The notes beneath the pieces were generated by a model. That model had not been told where the DNA came from. It saw only the letters and a program-made list of their open reading frames with translations, and searched no databases. DNA of 64,000 bases from CAVTJL01 sp963828215 (lineage in GTDB: Bacteria > Pseudomonadota > Alphaproteobacteria > Geminicoccales > Geminicoccaceae), in contig CAWHFO010000060.1 of the NCBI GenBank assembly GCA_963828215.1, positions 434,001-498,000 on the forward strand. The letters run 5' to 3'. The stretch's first letter is position 1. Each line of letters starts with the position of its first letter. Made by a program: the position numbers and the translations under genes. Below, piece by piece: positions 8,253 through 18,106 of the stretch.

Positions 8253-9451
8253 GCGCCCTCCTTCATGATCGCCTCGAGCGCCTCCACCGCGAGCAGAAGG
8301 TCCTGGTAGCGGCCGTAGAGCGGGGTGAGGCCGAATCGGAGAATGTCGGGATCGCGGAAGTCGCCGATCACGCCCCGGGCGATGAGCGCCTGCGTGATGG
8401 CGTAGCCCTGGGGATGGGCCAACGCGACCTGGGAGCCGCGGCGACGGCCGTCCCGCGGGCTCGCCAGCGCGAACCCGAAGCCGGCGAGCCGCTCCTCGAC
8501 CAGGGCCGTCAGTATGTCGCCCATGCGGCGGGACTTCTCGCGGACCAGGCCGATGTCGGCTTCCGCGGTCAGGCGCACGCCGACCTCGAGGGCGACCATG
8601 GAGAGGATCGGCGGCGTGCCGGCGAGGAACCGGTCGATACCCGCCGCGGGCTCGTAGTCCGGCACGAACGCAAAGGGCCGGCCATGGCCCATCCAGCCGG
8701 CGATCGGCTGGCGCGCCGCCGCCTGATGGCGCTCGGCCACGAACAGGAAGGCCGGCGCGCCCGGGCCGCCGTTCAGATATTTGTAGCCGCAGCCGACGGC
8801 GAGATCGGCGCCGCTGCCGCGGAGATCGACAGGGAGCGCGCCGGCGCTGTGGGCGAGATCCCAGAGCGCCAGGGCCCCGGCGGCGTGCGCCGCGTCCGAG
8901 AGCCCGACCATGTCGTGCAGGCGCCCTGAGCGATAGTCGACCTCCGTCAGCATCAGGCAGGCCACGTCCGGGCCGAGTGCCGCCTCGATCTCCTCGTCGC
9001 TGTCGACGAGACGGAGCTCGAGGCCGCCCCCGAGAAGGGCGGCCAAGCCCTGGGCCACATAGAGATCGGTCGGGAAGTTCCGCCGCTCGGAAACGAGGAC
9101 CCGCCGACCCGGCCGCAGGGCCACCGCCGTCGCCAGCAGCTTGAACAGATCGACGGAGGTGGAATCGCAGACGGCGACCTCCTCGGGCCGGGCTCCGATG
9201 ATCGGCGCAAGCGCGGCGGCGATGCGTTGCGGCAGGCCGATCCAGTCGTGCAGGTTCCAGCTCTGGATGAGGTCCCGGCCCCACTGGTCGCCGACGGCTC
9301 GGGCCACGGCCGCCTCCGTGGCGCGGGGCAGGGCGCCCAGCGAGTTGCCGTCGAGATAGAGGATGCCTTCGGGAAGAACAAAGCGATCGCGGAAGGCGGC
9401 CAGCGGGTCGTCCCGATCGAGACGCTCGAGCTCGGCCCTGGTCCAGCTCAC
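8210..9451 (-). CDS. kynU: kynureninase
   Basis: A 413-residue PLP-dependent fold-type I enzyme that cleaves kynurenine to anthranilate and alanine. It shows ILYLDGNSLGALP at the N-terminus, SERRNFPTDLYVAQGL, the WDLAHSAGALPVDL block with the PLP-binding Asp and His, and AVGCGYKYLNGGPGAPAF with the Schiff-base Lys. Start is GTG at 9449-9451 and overlaps the kynB stop (GTGA). Anthranilate is the expected product to be used downstream, but no anthranilate pathway genes lie in the window. Confidence 0.95.
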   Translation of the reverse strand: MSWTRAELERLDRDDPLAAFRDRFVLPEGILYLDGNSLGALPRATEAAVARAVGDQWGRDLIQSWNLHDWIGLPQRIAAALAPIIGARPEEVAVCDSTSVDLFKLLATAVALRPGRRVLVSERRNFPTDLYVAQGLAALLGGGLELRLVDSDEEIEAALGPDVACLMLTEVDYRSGRLHDMVGLSDAAHAAGALALWDLAHSAGALPVDLRGSGADLAVGCGYKYLNGGPGAPAFLFVAERHQAAARQPIAGWMGHGRPFAFVPDYEPAAGIDRFLAGTPPILSMVALEVGVRLTAEADIGLVREKSRRMGDILTALVEERLAGFGFALASPRDGRRRGSQVALAHPQGYAITQALIARGVIGDFRDPDILRFGLTPLYGRYQDLLLAVEALEAIMKEGAWDDPRFRTRARVT

Positions 9452-10073
9452 CCGGGCGTCTCCCGGAGGATCGCTCGCACCGGCGAGGCGTCCATGCCCA
9501 CGAGCCGGAGCGGCAGCGCGATCAGCTCGTAGCCGCCGGCCGGCACGGCGTCGAGCACGAGGCCCTCGAGCAGCACCAGGCCCAGGCGCCGCGCCGCCCT
9601 GTGCGCCGGCAGCGCCTCGTCGTCCGCGGGATCGACCGAGGGCGTGTCGATGCCGACGAGACGGACACCGGCGGCGGCGAGGCGCTCCATCGCTTGCGGC
9701 TCGACGGCCGGGTAGTCGGGGCTCCAGCGCTCGGCCGAGGCGCCGTCCCGCGTATGCAGCAGGACCCGCGACGGGAGGGCGCTCTCGGGCAGCATCGAGG
9801 CCGACACGGCATCGGGCGCGGAGCGCGGAGATCGAGCACGCGGCAGGGACCGACGAGGAGGGGAAGGTCGAGCCCGTCGATCGGGGCGCCGGCCGGGTCG
9901 TAGTGCAGCGGGGCGTCGAGATGCGTGCCGCAGTGGGTCGTCATGGAGATGGCGCCGACATTGACCGGCGACGCGTCGCCGATCCGCGCCGTCCAGCGGG
10001 CCTCGAAAGGCGCGTCGCCCGGATAGACCGGGATGCCCGGCCGCAGCAGCTGCGAGATGTCGTAGACGCGCAT
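9448..10073 (-). CDS. kynB: kynurenine formamidase, one frame break
   Basis: Hydrolyses N-formylkynurenine to kynurenine. The N-terminal half is in one frame (MRVYDISQLLRPGIPVYPGD, then TTHCGTHLDAPLHYD, the metal-binding HxGTHxDxPxH of the cyclase/KynB family). The C-terminal half (SRVLLHTRDGASAERWSPDY, then GVRLVGIDTPSVDPADDEAL) is in another frame and ends at 9448. The break lies near 9812-9832, where one extra C in a CCC run would restore one 208-residue protein of normal length. The start ATG at 10071-10073 follows sufU by 12 bp. This is either a sequencing indel or an inactivating mutation; the intact flanking kyn genes favour the former. Confidence 0.85.
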
Positions 10074-10085
10074 CGCGCGCGGCCC

Positions 10086-10511
10086 TCAGCCGTCCCCGGC
10101 ACTCCCTGCCAGAGCCTCCTCGAGCGCCTCGAACGGCAGAAGCACGCACTCGTGGCGGCTGCGGACCGCACGCACCGGCTCGAACATGGCGAGCTCGGGC
10201 CAGGACGGCGTCCCCTCCCGGCCGGCCAGGAGCGCCTCGACCTCGCCCTTGACCTTGTGCGCCAGGGCGGCGTCGGCGCCGACCGCGTGGCGGGCCAGGA
10301 TCGAGGCGGCGGCCTGGGTCAGCAGGCAGCCGCGCGTCTTGTGGGCGACGGACGCCACATGGCCGCCCTCGAGCCCGAGATCGAGGATCACCCGGTCGCC
10401 GCACAGCGGATTGTCGCGGCGCAGGCGGACGTCGGGATCGAGCAGCTCGCCCGCGCCGACCTTGGCCTTGGCCTCGGCGATGATGGCCTCGTTGTAGATG
10501 GCATCGGACAT
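10086..10511 (-). CDS. sufU: SufU-type iron-sulfur assembly protein (NifU-like)
   Basis: A 141-residue SufU/IscU-fold protein with three conserved Cys in SufU positions: NPLCGDRVILDL, TRGCLLTQAAAS and a C-terminal RHECVLLPF. SufU is a Zn-dependent sulfur acceptor that takes persulfide sulfur from SufS; this pairing is established for the family. It lies 51 bp downstream of sufS and 12 bp upstream of kynB on the same strand. The remaining suf genes (sufBCD) are not in the window, so this sufS-sufU pair may serve a dedicated purpose. Confidence 0.9.
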   Translation of the reverse strand: MSDAIYNEAIIAEAKAKVGAGELLDPDVRLRRDNPLCGDRVILDLGLEGGHVASVAHKTRGCLLTQAAASILARHAVGADAALAHKVKGEVEALLAGREGTPSWPELAMFEPVRAVRSRHECVLLPFEALEEALAGSAGDG

Positions 10512-10562
10512 GGCGGCCTTATCCGTCCTTTTCCTCGAGTCCGCGCTGGCGGGCCGGTCCCG

Positions 10563-11780
10563 TCACCGCAGCTTCCCGATCGTCGCCTCGAGGCCGTTCA
10601 GGAGCGCGTCGATGTCGGCCGCGTCGTTGTAGGGGGCGAGGCTGGCGCGCGCGGTGGCGTCGAGGCCGAAGCGCTCCATCAGGGGCTGCGCGCAGTGGTG
10701 GCCGCCGCGCAGGCAGACGCCGAACCCGTCGAGCATCTGGCAGACATCGTGGGCGTGAACGCCGTCCACGTCGAAGGCGACGACGCCGAGGCGGCCCTGC
10801 AGGCCCTTGGGCCCGACGACGCGGACGCCCGGAATGGCACCGAGCCCGCCGAGCAGGCGCTCGGTCAGCCCCATCTCGTGCGCCCCGAGATCCGCCCAGT
10901 CCTGGGTGGCGAGCCAGCCGGCGGCCGCGCCCATGGCGAGCGCCGGGCCGATCGGCGGGGTGCCGGCCTCGAAGCGGTGCGGCGGTGCCGCATAGGTGGT
11001 GCGCTCGATCGTCACCTCGCGGATCATCTCGCCGCCGCCGAGGAAGGGCGGCAGCTCGGCCAGAAGGGCCTTTCGGACCCAGAGGGCCCCCGCGCCGGTA
11101 GCCCCGAACATCTTGTGGCCCGAGCAGGCATAGGCGTCGCAGCCGATCGCCTGGACGTCGAGCGGCCCGTGAGCCGCCCGCTGCGCGCCGTCGACGACGA
11201 GGAGGGCGCCCACGGCGACGGCGGCCTCCTTGAGGCGGCCGAGATCGCTGATGGCGCCGGTGACGTTCGAGGCGTGGGTGACGGCGATGATGCGGGTGCG
11301 CCCGGCCAGCACCTCGCCGAGCCGGTCGAGATCGAGCCGGCCCTCCTCGGTGACCGGGATCGCCCGGATCACGGCACCGACCCGCTCCGCCGCGAGCTGC
11401 CAGGGGACGATGTTGCTGTGATGCTCGAGGAGGGAGAGAAGAATCTCGTCGCCCGGGCGCAGACGGCTCGCCAGGGCGTGTGCCGCGATGTTGAGGCCGA
11501 GCGTCGTGCCGCTCGTGAGGATCACCTCGTCGGCGTGGGCGGCGCCGAGCCAGGCCGCGATCTCGCCGCGTGCCCTCTGGAAGGCCGCGGTCGCCTCGTC
11601 GGCCATTCGGTAGACGCCGCGCTTGACGTTCGCCCGGCCGGCGGTCTCGTAGGCGATGAGCGCGTCGGCGGCCGCCCGGCAGATCTGGGCGGTCGCGGCA
11701 TTGTCCAGATAGTGGAACGGCGCCGGCCGCCGCCCGAAGATGGGAAACTCGGCGCGCAGGCCGGCGGTATCGACCGTCAC
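10563..11780 (-). CDS. sufS: SufS-type cysteine desulfurase
   Basis: A 405-residue class II (SufS/CsdA) cysteine desulfurase: PLP enzyme releasing sulfur from cysteine as an enzyme persulfide. It has YLDNAATAQ near the N-terminus, SGTTLGLNIAAHAL, LEHHSNIVPWQ, ACSGHKMFGATGAG with the PLP Lys, and LRGGHHCAQPLM with the catalytic Cys in the RxGHHCAxP form. Start is GTG, sharing four bases with the stop of the upstream MoeA/MobA-like gene. Sulfur is probably passed to SufU and perhaps to the Mo-cofactor machinery encoded alongside. Confidence 0.92.
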   Translation of the reverse strand: MTVDTAGLRAEFPIFGRRPAPFHYLDNAATAQICRAAADALIAYETAGRANVKRGVYRMADEATAAFQRARGEIAAWLGAAHADEVILTSGTTLGLNIAAHALASRLRPGDEILLSLLEHHSNIVPWQLAAERVGAVIRAIPVTEEGRLDLDRLGEVLAGRTRIIAVTHASNVTGAISDLGRLKEAAVAVGALLVVDGAQRAAHGPLDVQAIGCDAYACSGHKMFGATGAGALWVRKALLAELPPFLGGGEMIREVTIERTTYAAPPHRFEAGTPPIGPALAMGAAAGWLATQDWADLGAHEMGLTERLLGGLGAIPGVRVVGPKGLQGRLGVVAFDVDGVHAHDVCQMLDGFGVCLRGGHHCAQPLMERFGLDATARASLAPYNDAADIDALLNGLEATIGKLR

Positions 11781-13396
11781 GCCGGGACCCCCGTCAACGC
11801 GGCCAGGGCCTCGGGCGTGTCCACGTCGATCTGGCTGGCCCCGTCCTCCATCGCCACCTCGACGACCTCGTCGGCATGCTTGCCGATGAGATGGCGGGCC
11901 CCCACGTCGCCGGCGAGATCGGAAAACTCCTGGAAATGGGCGCGGCCCCAGAGGACCGGGTTGCCGCGCTTGCCCTGCCAGGTGGGCACCACGATCGTCC
12001 GGCCCTCGATCGGATTGAAGGCGGCGACCAGGCGATCGACGTGCGCGGCCGAGATGCGCGGCATGTCGCCCAGGCAGACGACCGCGCCGTCCACATCCTG
12101 CCCGAGCGCCGCGATGCCGGCCTTGAGCGAGGTGGAGAGCCCCGCCGCGAAGTCGTCGTTGGTGACGAAGCGCACCTTGCAGGCGCGCAGCGCCTTCCGG
12201 ACCTCGTGCTGCTGGTGGCCGACCACGACGACCACCTGCGCTGTCCGGGCCGCGAGCGCCGCATCGACCGCGTGCCGCACCAGCGGCTTGCCGTCGACCA
12301 CGGCCAAAAGCTTGTTCGGGCCGCCCATCCGCCGCGACTGGCCGGCCGCCAGGACCAATGCCGCGACCTTCGGCGGCGTTCCGCGGGCGGCCGGCGATCC
12401 CTCTCGCGGCTGCGGCCGGGAGGCGATCTCCATGAGCAGCCCGCCGATGCCCATGCGCATGATGTCTTCCCGGCCCACGCCGATCCCGGCGGCGAGGCGT
12501 TCCAGGACCCAGTCGAAGCCGTTGAGCCGGGGCGACCGGCAGCAGCCCGGCAGGCCCAGCACCGGGCGGTCGCCCAGCCGGGCCAGCAGCAGGAGATTGC
12601 CCGGGTCGACCGGCATGCCGAAATGCTCGATGCCGCCGCCGGCCAGAACGACACCGGCCGGCAGCACGTCGCGGCGATCGGTGATCGCCGACGCGCCGGC
12701 GATCAGCAGCATGTCGAAGCCGGCGGCCTCCGCCTCGCAGATCGCCGGGGCCAGCGCTTCGGCACGGTGCGCGCAGCGTGTCTCACCCACCAGCTCGCCG
12801 CCCACCCGGGCGACGCGGTCGGCGGTCACCCGCACCGTCTTGTCGAGCATCTTGGCGCTCGTGCCGTCGAGCTCGGTCTGGATCAGGCGGTAGCGCAACG
12901 GTCGGAAGGGGGCGACGCGGAGCAGCGGTCCTTCCGCCAGCAGGTCCAGGCAGCGCGCCACCGCCGCGGCCGGGGCCGCGAACGGGATGATCTTGACGGT
13001 CGCCACCATCTCCCGGGGGTCGACGACGGCGTAGGGCTGCAGGGTCGCGAAGGTGATGGCCTCGTCCAGGAGGTTGAAGCGATGGATGCGCGCCTCGTCG
13101 AGGACCAGGACGCCCCGCGTCCCGGCGTGGAGGTTGGCCCGCCCCGTGAACGCGTCGGCGACGCTCGTCCCTGCGCCGGCCGCCGCCCGGGCGAGGAGCG
13201 CCGCCGCCTCGTCCTCGGCGACGTCGCCCTCCTCGAGCCGAGTCACGGTCACCCGCTCGATGCCCGCCGCCCGCAAGGCCGCGATATCGTCACCGCTGAG
13301 CGTCCGGCCCTTCCGGAACATCGTCCCGGGCCCGCGGACGCCGTGCGCGAGCGAGGCGCCGCACGCGTCGTCGATCGCCATCTCACCGAACCACAT
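11777..13396 (-). CDS. MoeA-like / MobA-like fusion (Mo-cofactor binding and nucleotidyltransferase)
   Basis: A 539-residue two-part protein. Residues about 1-345 start WFGEMAIDDACGASLAHGVR and contain ADAFTGRANLHAG, LLIAGASAITDRRDVLP and LPGCCRSPRLNGFDWVLER, matching the molybdopterin-binding (MoeA/MogA-like) region. Residues about 350-539 start VAALVLAAGQSRRMGGPNKL, the LxAGxSxRxG signature of MobA/MocA nucleotidyltransferases, with VVCLGDMPRIS and a C-terminal IDVDTPEALAAL. Such fusions occur with Mo-hydroxylases, where MocA-type domains make molybdopterin cytosine dinucleotide. It probably supplies cofactor to the nearby CoxL-type enzyme. It shares its end with sufS. Confidence 0.88.
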   Translation of the reverse strand: MWFGEMAIDDACGASLAHGVRGPGTMFRKGRTLSGDDIAALRAAGIERVTVTRLEEGDVAEDEAAALLARAAAGAGTSVADAFTGRANLHAGTRGVLVLDEARIHRFNLLDEAITFATLQPYAVVDPREMVATVKIIPFAAPAAAVARCLDLLAEGPLLRVAPFRPLRYRLIQTELDGTSAKMLDKTVRVTADRVARVGGELVGETRCAHRAEALAPAICEAEAAGFDMLLIAGASAITDRRDVLPAGVVLAGGGIEHFGMPVDPGNLLLLARLGDRPVLGLPGCCRSPRLNGFDWVLERLAAGIGVGREDIMRMGIGGLLMEIASRPQPREGSPAARGTPPKVAALVLAAGQSRRMGGPNKLLAVVDGKPLVRHAVDAALAARTAQVVVVVGHQQHEVRKALRACKVRFVTNDDFAAGLSTSLKAGIAALGQDVDGAVVCLGDMPRISAAHVDRLVAAFNPIEGRTIVVPTWQGKRGNPVLWGRAHFQEFSDLAGDVGARHLIGKHADEVVEVAMEDGASQIDVDTPEALAALTGVPA

Positions 13397-13489
13397 GGAT
13401 CGCCGCCGCCACCTCGTGTCGCCGCCATCGTCGTCGCTCGGATATAGGCCTCGCGTCGGGCCTCTGCGAGGCCGGCCGCCGCACCGGGG

Positions 13490-13732
13490 TCAGCGCGCCT
13501 TGGCCAGGAGGATGGCGAAAACGCCGCCCGCCTCGCGCTGGTCGAGAAGGGTGTGGCCGGTCGCCTCGGCGAAGTCCTCGAAGTCCCTGGGCGCCGCCGG
13601 GTCGGTGGCCAGGACGCGGACCACGGCGCCCACCGGCAGGACCATGAGCGCCTGGCGGGTCTTGATCAGCGGCATGGGACAGGCCAGCCCACGCGCATCG
13701 ATCAGGGCGTCGATTTTCGGCTCGTCCGTCAT
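13490..13732 (-). CDS. tusA: TusA/SirA family sulfur carrier
   Basis: An 80-residue sulfur-carrier protein starting TDEPKIDALIDARGLACPMP; the CPMP motif with its persulfide-bearing Cys and the following LIKTRQAL helix define the TusA family. It lies 93 bp upstream of the MoeA/MobA-like gene in the same orientation, next to sufS and sufU, so all parts of a sulfur relay are together. In other bacteria TusA feeds tRNA thiolation and Mo-cofactor sulfuration. The shorter start (ATG 13732) is preferred because upstream residues are low-complexity Arg/Gly shadow sequence. Confidence 0.9.
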   Translation of the reverse strand: MTDEPKIDALIDARGLACPMPLIKTRQALMVLPVGAVVRVLATDPAAPRDFEDFAEATGHTLLDQREAGGVFAILLAKAR

Positions 13733-13960
13733 CCTCGATCCTTGCGCCGGCCCCCGGCCCCGCCCCCGAGTCGGAGCCCCGAGCCGGAAGCTCGTGGAGG
13801 CCATCCAGGCTGCGCTTCCGGTATCGCAGTCTCGCCGATCGGCCCCAAATCAGCCGTGACAGGGCGCGCCAAGCGCGGGTATCAGACCCGTGAGAGGCCG
13901 CCAAGTCGATCCTGTTCCATCCCCCCTCTCGCCTGCCCGCTCTACGGAAGGGCCTCGCGG

Positions 13961-14881
13961 ATGAGCAATGCCGTCTTCTCGATGACCCAGCGGCTAAAGC
14001 GCTTGGCCTGGACCAACCGCCTGACCCTGGGCATTGCGACGAAGCTCGTCGATGCGGCGTATGTGGCACGGCGGCAGGTCGTCAAGGGTGGGCGGCCGGC
14101 GCCGGTCGCGGTCCCGGCGGACGGCAGCGATCTGGCCCCCTTTCGCCGCTACAAGACCGAGTTCGGCGACCTCGGCGGCTGGTTCAGCGACGAGGCGATC
14201 GCCTCCTGGGACTGCCTTCTCAGCCTGCAGCGCGCGCAGGCCGTCGAAGGCAACCTCATGGAGATCGGCGTGCTCAAGGGCAAGTCCGCGGCCCTCCTGG
14301 CCCTCCATGCCCGTCCCGAGGACACCTGCGTGTTCGTGGATCCGGCCCTCCGCAAGGAGGCCACGGACGTGATCGAGATCATCCGCCCCAAGGGCAATCT
14401 CTACTACCGCCAGATGTCGCAGCAGATCCGCGGCGACGCCGAGCTGGTCTCCCTCGCCGGCACCTTCCGCTGGATTCACATCGACGGCGAGCACAGCGGC
14501 CGCGCCGTCGCCAACGATCTCGCGATCGGCGAGATGCTCCTGGCACCCGAGGGCATCATCTGCCTCGACGATTTCATGGTCTCGTCCTACCCGCAGATCA
14601 CCATGGCGACCTTCGCTTTCCTGGAGCGCTGGAAAGGCGAGCTGACGCTCTTTCTCTGCGGCTTCGGCAAGGGCTACATCTGCCGCAGCGCCTTCGCGCC
14701 GATCTATCTCGAGTTCCTCCGCGACCGGATGCTGAACGAGCTGCACAGGCGCGACCTCCTCGACGTCACCATCTGGAAGTCGACCGATCCGGACGACATG
14801 AACTGCTTCGGCCTGACGCCCAAGCAGCTGGCGTTCGACTACAAGGGCCCGGACTGGGCACCCGACACGATCCCGATCTGA
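13961..14881 (+). CDS. class I SAM-dependent methyltransferase-like protein (Methyltransf_24 type)
   Basis: A 306-residue protein with NLMEIGVLKGKSAALLALHA (SAM-binding glycine-containing loop after a strand ending in an acidic residue), TCVFVDPALRKEA, RWIHIDGEHSGRAVANDL and GIICLDDFMVSSYPQI, in the order expected for a Rossmann-like methyltransferase of the CmcI/Methyltransf_24 type. These often act on sugars or natural-product scaffolds; the substrate here is unknown. The ATG at 13961 has GGAAGGG nine bases upstream. It is divergent from tusA and convergent with the XdhC genes, with no operon partner. Confidence 0.8.
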   Translation: MSNAVFSMTQRLKRLAWTNRLTLGIATKLVDAAYVARRQVVKGGRPAPVAVPADGSDLAPFRRYKTEFGDLGGWFSDEAIASWDCLLSLQRAQAVEGNLMEIGVLKGKSAALLALHARPEDTCVFVDPALRKEATDVIEIIRPKGNLYYRQMSQQIRGDAELVSLAGTFRWIHIDGEHSGRAVANDLAIGEMLLAPEGIICLDDFMVSSYPQITMATFAFLERWKGELTLFLCGFGKGYICRSAFAPIYLEFLRDRMLNELHRRDLLDVTIWKSTDPDDMNCFGLTPKQLAFDYKGPDWAPDTIPI

Positions 14882-14883
14882 GC

Positions 14884-14898
14884 GCCGCCCCGGGCGGC
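14884..14898. terminator. GC-rich palindromic hairpin between convergent genes
   Basis: GCCGCCC and GGGCGGC arms separated by one base lie three bases after the methyltransferase stop and 20 bases from the XdhC stop. No T-run follows on either side, so termination is a guess from position. Confidence 0.3.
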
Positions 14899-14917
14899 CG
14901 ATCCCGCCTTGCCGCGC

Positions 14918-15609
<692 letters not shown>

Positions 15610-15613
<4 letters not shown>

Positions 15614-15942
15614 TGCAGCGCCTCGATATAGACCTCGACCTTGCCGCCGCAGGCGAGGCCGACCTCCCAGGCCTGCTCGTTGCTGACGCCGAAATCCAGC
15701 ACCTTGGGGGGCGCCCCGTTCATGATCTCGAGCGCCTCCTTGACGACGGCGCCCTCGATGCAGCCGCCGGACACCGAGCCCAGCATGTTGCCCTGCTCGT
15801 CGACGACGAGCTGGCTGCCCGCCTGGCGCGGCGAGGAGCCCCAGGTGTGGACGACGGTGGCGATCGCCACCTTGCGGCCCTCGGCCCGCCAGGCCGCGGC
15901 CCGGTCGAGGAGCTGATCGTCCTGAAAGGTCGTGGTACTCAT
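15610..15942 (-). CDS. XdhC/CoxI family protein, N-terminal half
   Basis: A 110-residue protein with VAIATVVHTWGSSPRQAGSQ and GSVSGGCIEGAVVKEALE, the conserved N-terminal XdhC/CoxI block including the SGGCIE cysteine motif, and a C-terminal GLACGGKVEVYIE. It is expected to work with the Rossmann half in Mo-cofactor delivery. The ATG at 15942 is preferred over the frame's first ATG at 15975, which lies inside coxE and would add only an arginine-rich tail. It overlaps coxE by four bases upstream and the Rossmann half by four bases downstream. Confidence 0.9.
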
Positions 15943-17180
15943 CCGGCTTTCCTTTCCTGGGCCGCCGCGACCCACTCGGAGAGGCCCTCGGCGCGGCGCC
16001 CGCCCGCCTCGGAGAGCACCTGGGTCAGCTCCTCGAGGCTCTGCAGATTGTGCACCGTGCGGAAGTCATCGACGTGTCGGATCATCGCCCGGGCCCCCGA
16101 CGAGATGGGGCTGTAGCCGTCGTAGCGCAACAAGGGATTGAGCCAGACGAGGCGCCGGCAGCTCTTGTGCAGACGCTCCATCTCCTGGGCCAGGCCGTCC
16201 CCGGCGTCGCGGTCGAGACCGTCGGTGATGAGCAGGACGACCGCCCCCTGGCCGAGCACGCGCCGCGACCAGACGCGGTTGAACTCCTCGAGGCAGTGGC
16301 CGATGCGCGTGCCGCCCGACCAGTCCCGGACGGCCTCGCCCACCTTGTCGAGGGCGATGTCGATGTCGCGGTGGCGGAGATGGCGCGTGACGTTGGTGAG
16401 CCGGGTGCCGAAGAGGAAGCTCGACACGCGGTCCCGGTCGTTGGTCACCGCGTGCATGAACAGCAGCAGCATGCGCGAATAGCGGCTCATCGAGCCCGAG
16501 ATGTCGCAGAGGATCACGAGCGGCGGATGACGGCGCAGCCGCGTCTTGCGCATCAGCTCGACGGCGCCGCCGCCGTCCCGGAGCGACTGGCGGAGCGTGC
16601 GCCGCATGTCGATCCGGCGGCCATGCGCCTCCGGCACGAAGCGGCGGGTCGGCACCTCCATGATCGGCAGGCGCAGCTTCTGGATCTCCCGCTTGGCGGC
16701 CGAGAGCTCGTCGGCCGACATCTGCTCGAAGTCCTTGCCCTGGAGCAGCTCCTTGGCCGACCAGGTGAGCACGGCGTCGAGCTCGAGGGGCGGCTCCTCG
16801 TCCTCCGCCTCGCCCTCGCCCGGCGTCCGTTCGGGGCCGAGGGCCTCGCCCACGCGCCGGCTCACCTCCTGCTCCGGGCCGGGCGGGGCCTCCGCCTCGA
16901 GCTGCGGAAGGAGCAGGCCCATCATCCGCTCGAGGATCTTCGGGTCGCGCCAGAAGACGTGGAAGCACTGGTCGAACAGCTCGCGCTGGTCCCGGCGGCT
17001 CACGAACACGGCGAAGAGCGTCCAATAGAGGTCGGCGCGCCGGCCGACCCCCACCGTCTCGACCGCCTTCAGCGCGTCGACCAGCCGGCCGGGGCCGACC
17101 GGCAGGCCGGCCGCCCGGAGGGCTCTCGCGAAATGCATGACGTTGCGGGCGAGCTTGCCGCCGCCCGGGCCAGCGTCCAT
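15939..17180 (-). CDS. coxE: CoxE-type VWA domain protein
   Basis: A 413-residue protein with a C-terminal von Willebrand A domain: VILCDISGSMSRYSRM (MIDAS DxSxS), a middle DWSGGTRIGHCLEEF and VVLLITDGLDRDAG. The N-terminal 200 residues (FARALRAAGLPVGPGRLVDA; SRRDQRELFDQCFHVFW) match CoxE. CoxE works with the MoxR-type ATPase CoxD in maturing the CO-dehydrogenase active site. It starts seven bases after coxD and overlaps the XdhC N-half by four bases. Confidence 0.92.
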   Translation of the reverse strand: MDAGPGGGKLARNVMHFARALRAAGLPVGPGRLVDALKAVETVGVGRRADLYWTLFAVFVSRRDQRELFDQCFHVFWRDPKILERMMGLLLPQLEAEAPPGPEQEVSRRVGEALGPERTPGEGEAEDEEPPLELDAVLTWSAKELLQGKDFEQMSADELSAAKREIQKLRLPIMEVPTRRFVPEAHGRRIDMRRTLRQSLRDGGGAVELMRKTRLRRHPPLVILCDISGSMSRYSRMLLLFMHAVTNDRDRVSSFLFGTRLTNVTRHLRHRDIDIALDKVGEAVRDWSGGTRIGHCLEEFNRVWSRRVLGQGAVVLLITDGLDRDAGDGLAQEMERLHKSCRRLVWLNPLLRYDGYSPISSGARAMIRHVDDFRTVHNLQSLEELTQVLSEAGGRRAEGLSEWVAAAQERKAG

Positions 17181-17187
17181 GGGGATC

Positions 17188-18106
17188 TCAGTGGCGGACG
17201 TGATCGAGCCTCATGTTGATCTCGGCCAGGATCTTGGCCGCCTCCGAGCCCCTGATCTTGGCGATGTCGTCCTGGTACTTCAGCAGCGTGCCCAACGTGT
17301 CGTTGATGACCTCGGGCGACAGCTCGAGCGCAGTCGAGCGTGTTGAGGGCGCGTGTCCAGTCGAGGGTCTCGGCCACACCCGGCAGCTTGAAGAGGTCCT
17401 GGCCGCGGAGCGCGTGCACGAAGGCGACGATCTGTCGCGACAGGCGCTCCTCGATGCCGGGCAGGCGGACGCGGACGATCTCGAGCTCGCGCTCGGCGGT
17501 CGGATAGTCGACCCAGTGGTAGAAGCAGCGGCGCTTGAGGGCGTCGTGGATCTCGCGCGTGCGGTTCGAGGTCACGACCACGATCGGCGGCTGCTCGGCC
17601 CGGATCGTGCCGATCTCGGGGATGGTGATCTGGAAGTCCGAGAGGACCTCCAGCAGGAACGCCTCGAACGGCTCGTCGGTCCGATCGAGCTCGTCGATGA
17701 GCAGGATCGGAGCGCCGCCGGGCGACGGCTCGAGGGCCTGCAGCAGCGGCCGCTCGATCAGGAACTCCCGGGTGAAGATGTCCTGGGCCAGAGCCTTGCG
17801 GTCGGCGTCGCCACTCGCCTCCGCCAGGCGGATCTCGAGCATCTGGCGGGGATAGTTCCACTCGTAGACGGCCGAGGCCACGTCCAGCCCCTCGTAGCAC
17901 TGGAGGCGGATCAGCCGCCGGCCGAGCGTCTCTGCCAGCACCTTGGCGATCTCGGTCTTGCCCACGCCGGCCTCGCCCTCGAGAAAGAGCGGCCGGCCGA
18001 GGGAGAGGGCCAGGAACAAGGCGGTGGCCAGCGGCCGGTCGGCGACATAGCTTCCCCTGGACAGAAGCTCCAGGGTCGCGTCGATGGAGGCAGGAATCTC
18101 GGTCAT
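17188..18106 (-). CDS. coxD: CoxD-type MoxR AAA+ ATPase, one frame break
   Basis: A MoxR-family AAA+ ATPase of about 305 residues. Walker A is GEAGVGKTEIAKVLAETLG, Walker B is ILLIDELDRTDEPFEAFLLE, sensor 1 is VVVTSNRTREIHDALKRRCF. The last 55 residues (ALELSPEVINDTLGTLLKYQ and on) are in a different frame; the break lies near 17327-17340, and removing one base gives a continuous LDALELSPEVI. MoxR ATPases pair with VWA proteins as metallo-chaperones, here coxE directly downstream. The ATG at 18106 is used; the frame's earlier ATG adds a Pro-rich stretch with no family similarity. Confidence 0.88.

Noticed and set aside
9363..12893. A 1176-codon plus-strand frame across kynU, kynB, sufU, sufS and the MoeA/MobA fusion
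   Set aside because: Same reason: Arg/Ala/Gly-rich antisense shadow of well-supported genes.
14884..14898. Interpretation of GC-rich palindromes as specific operators
   Set aside because: In DNA this rich in GC, short GC palindromes are common by chance; only those with position, symmetry and AT content in their favour were kept as operators.
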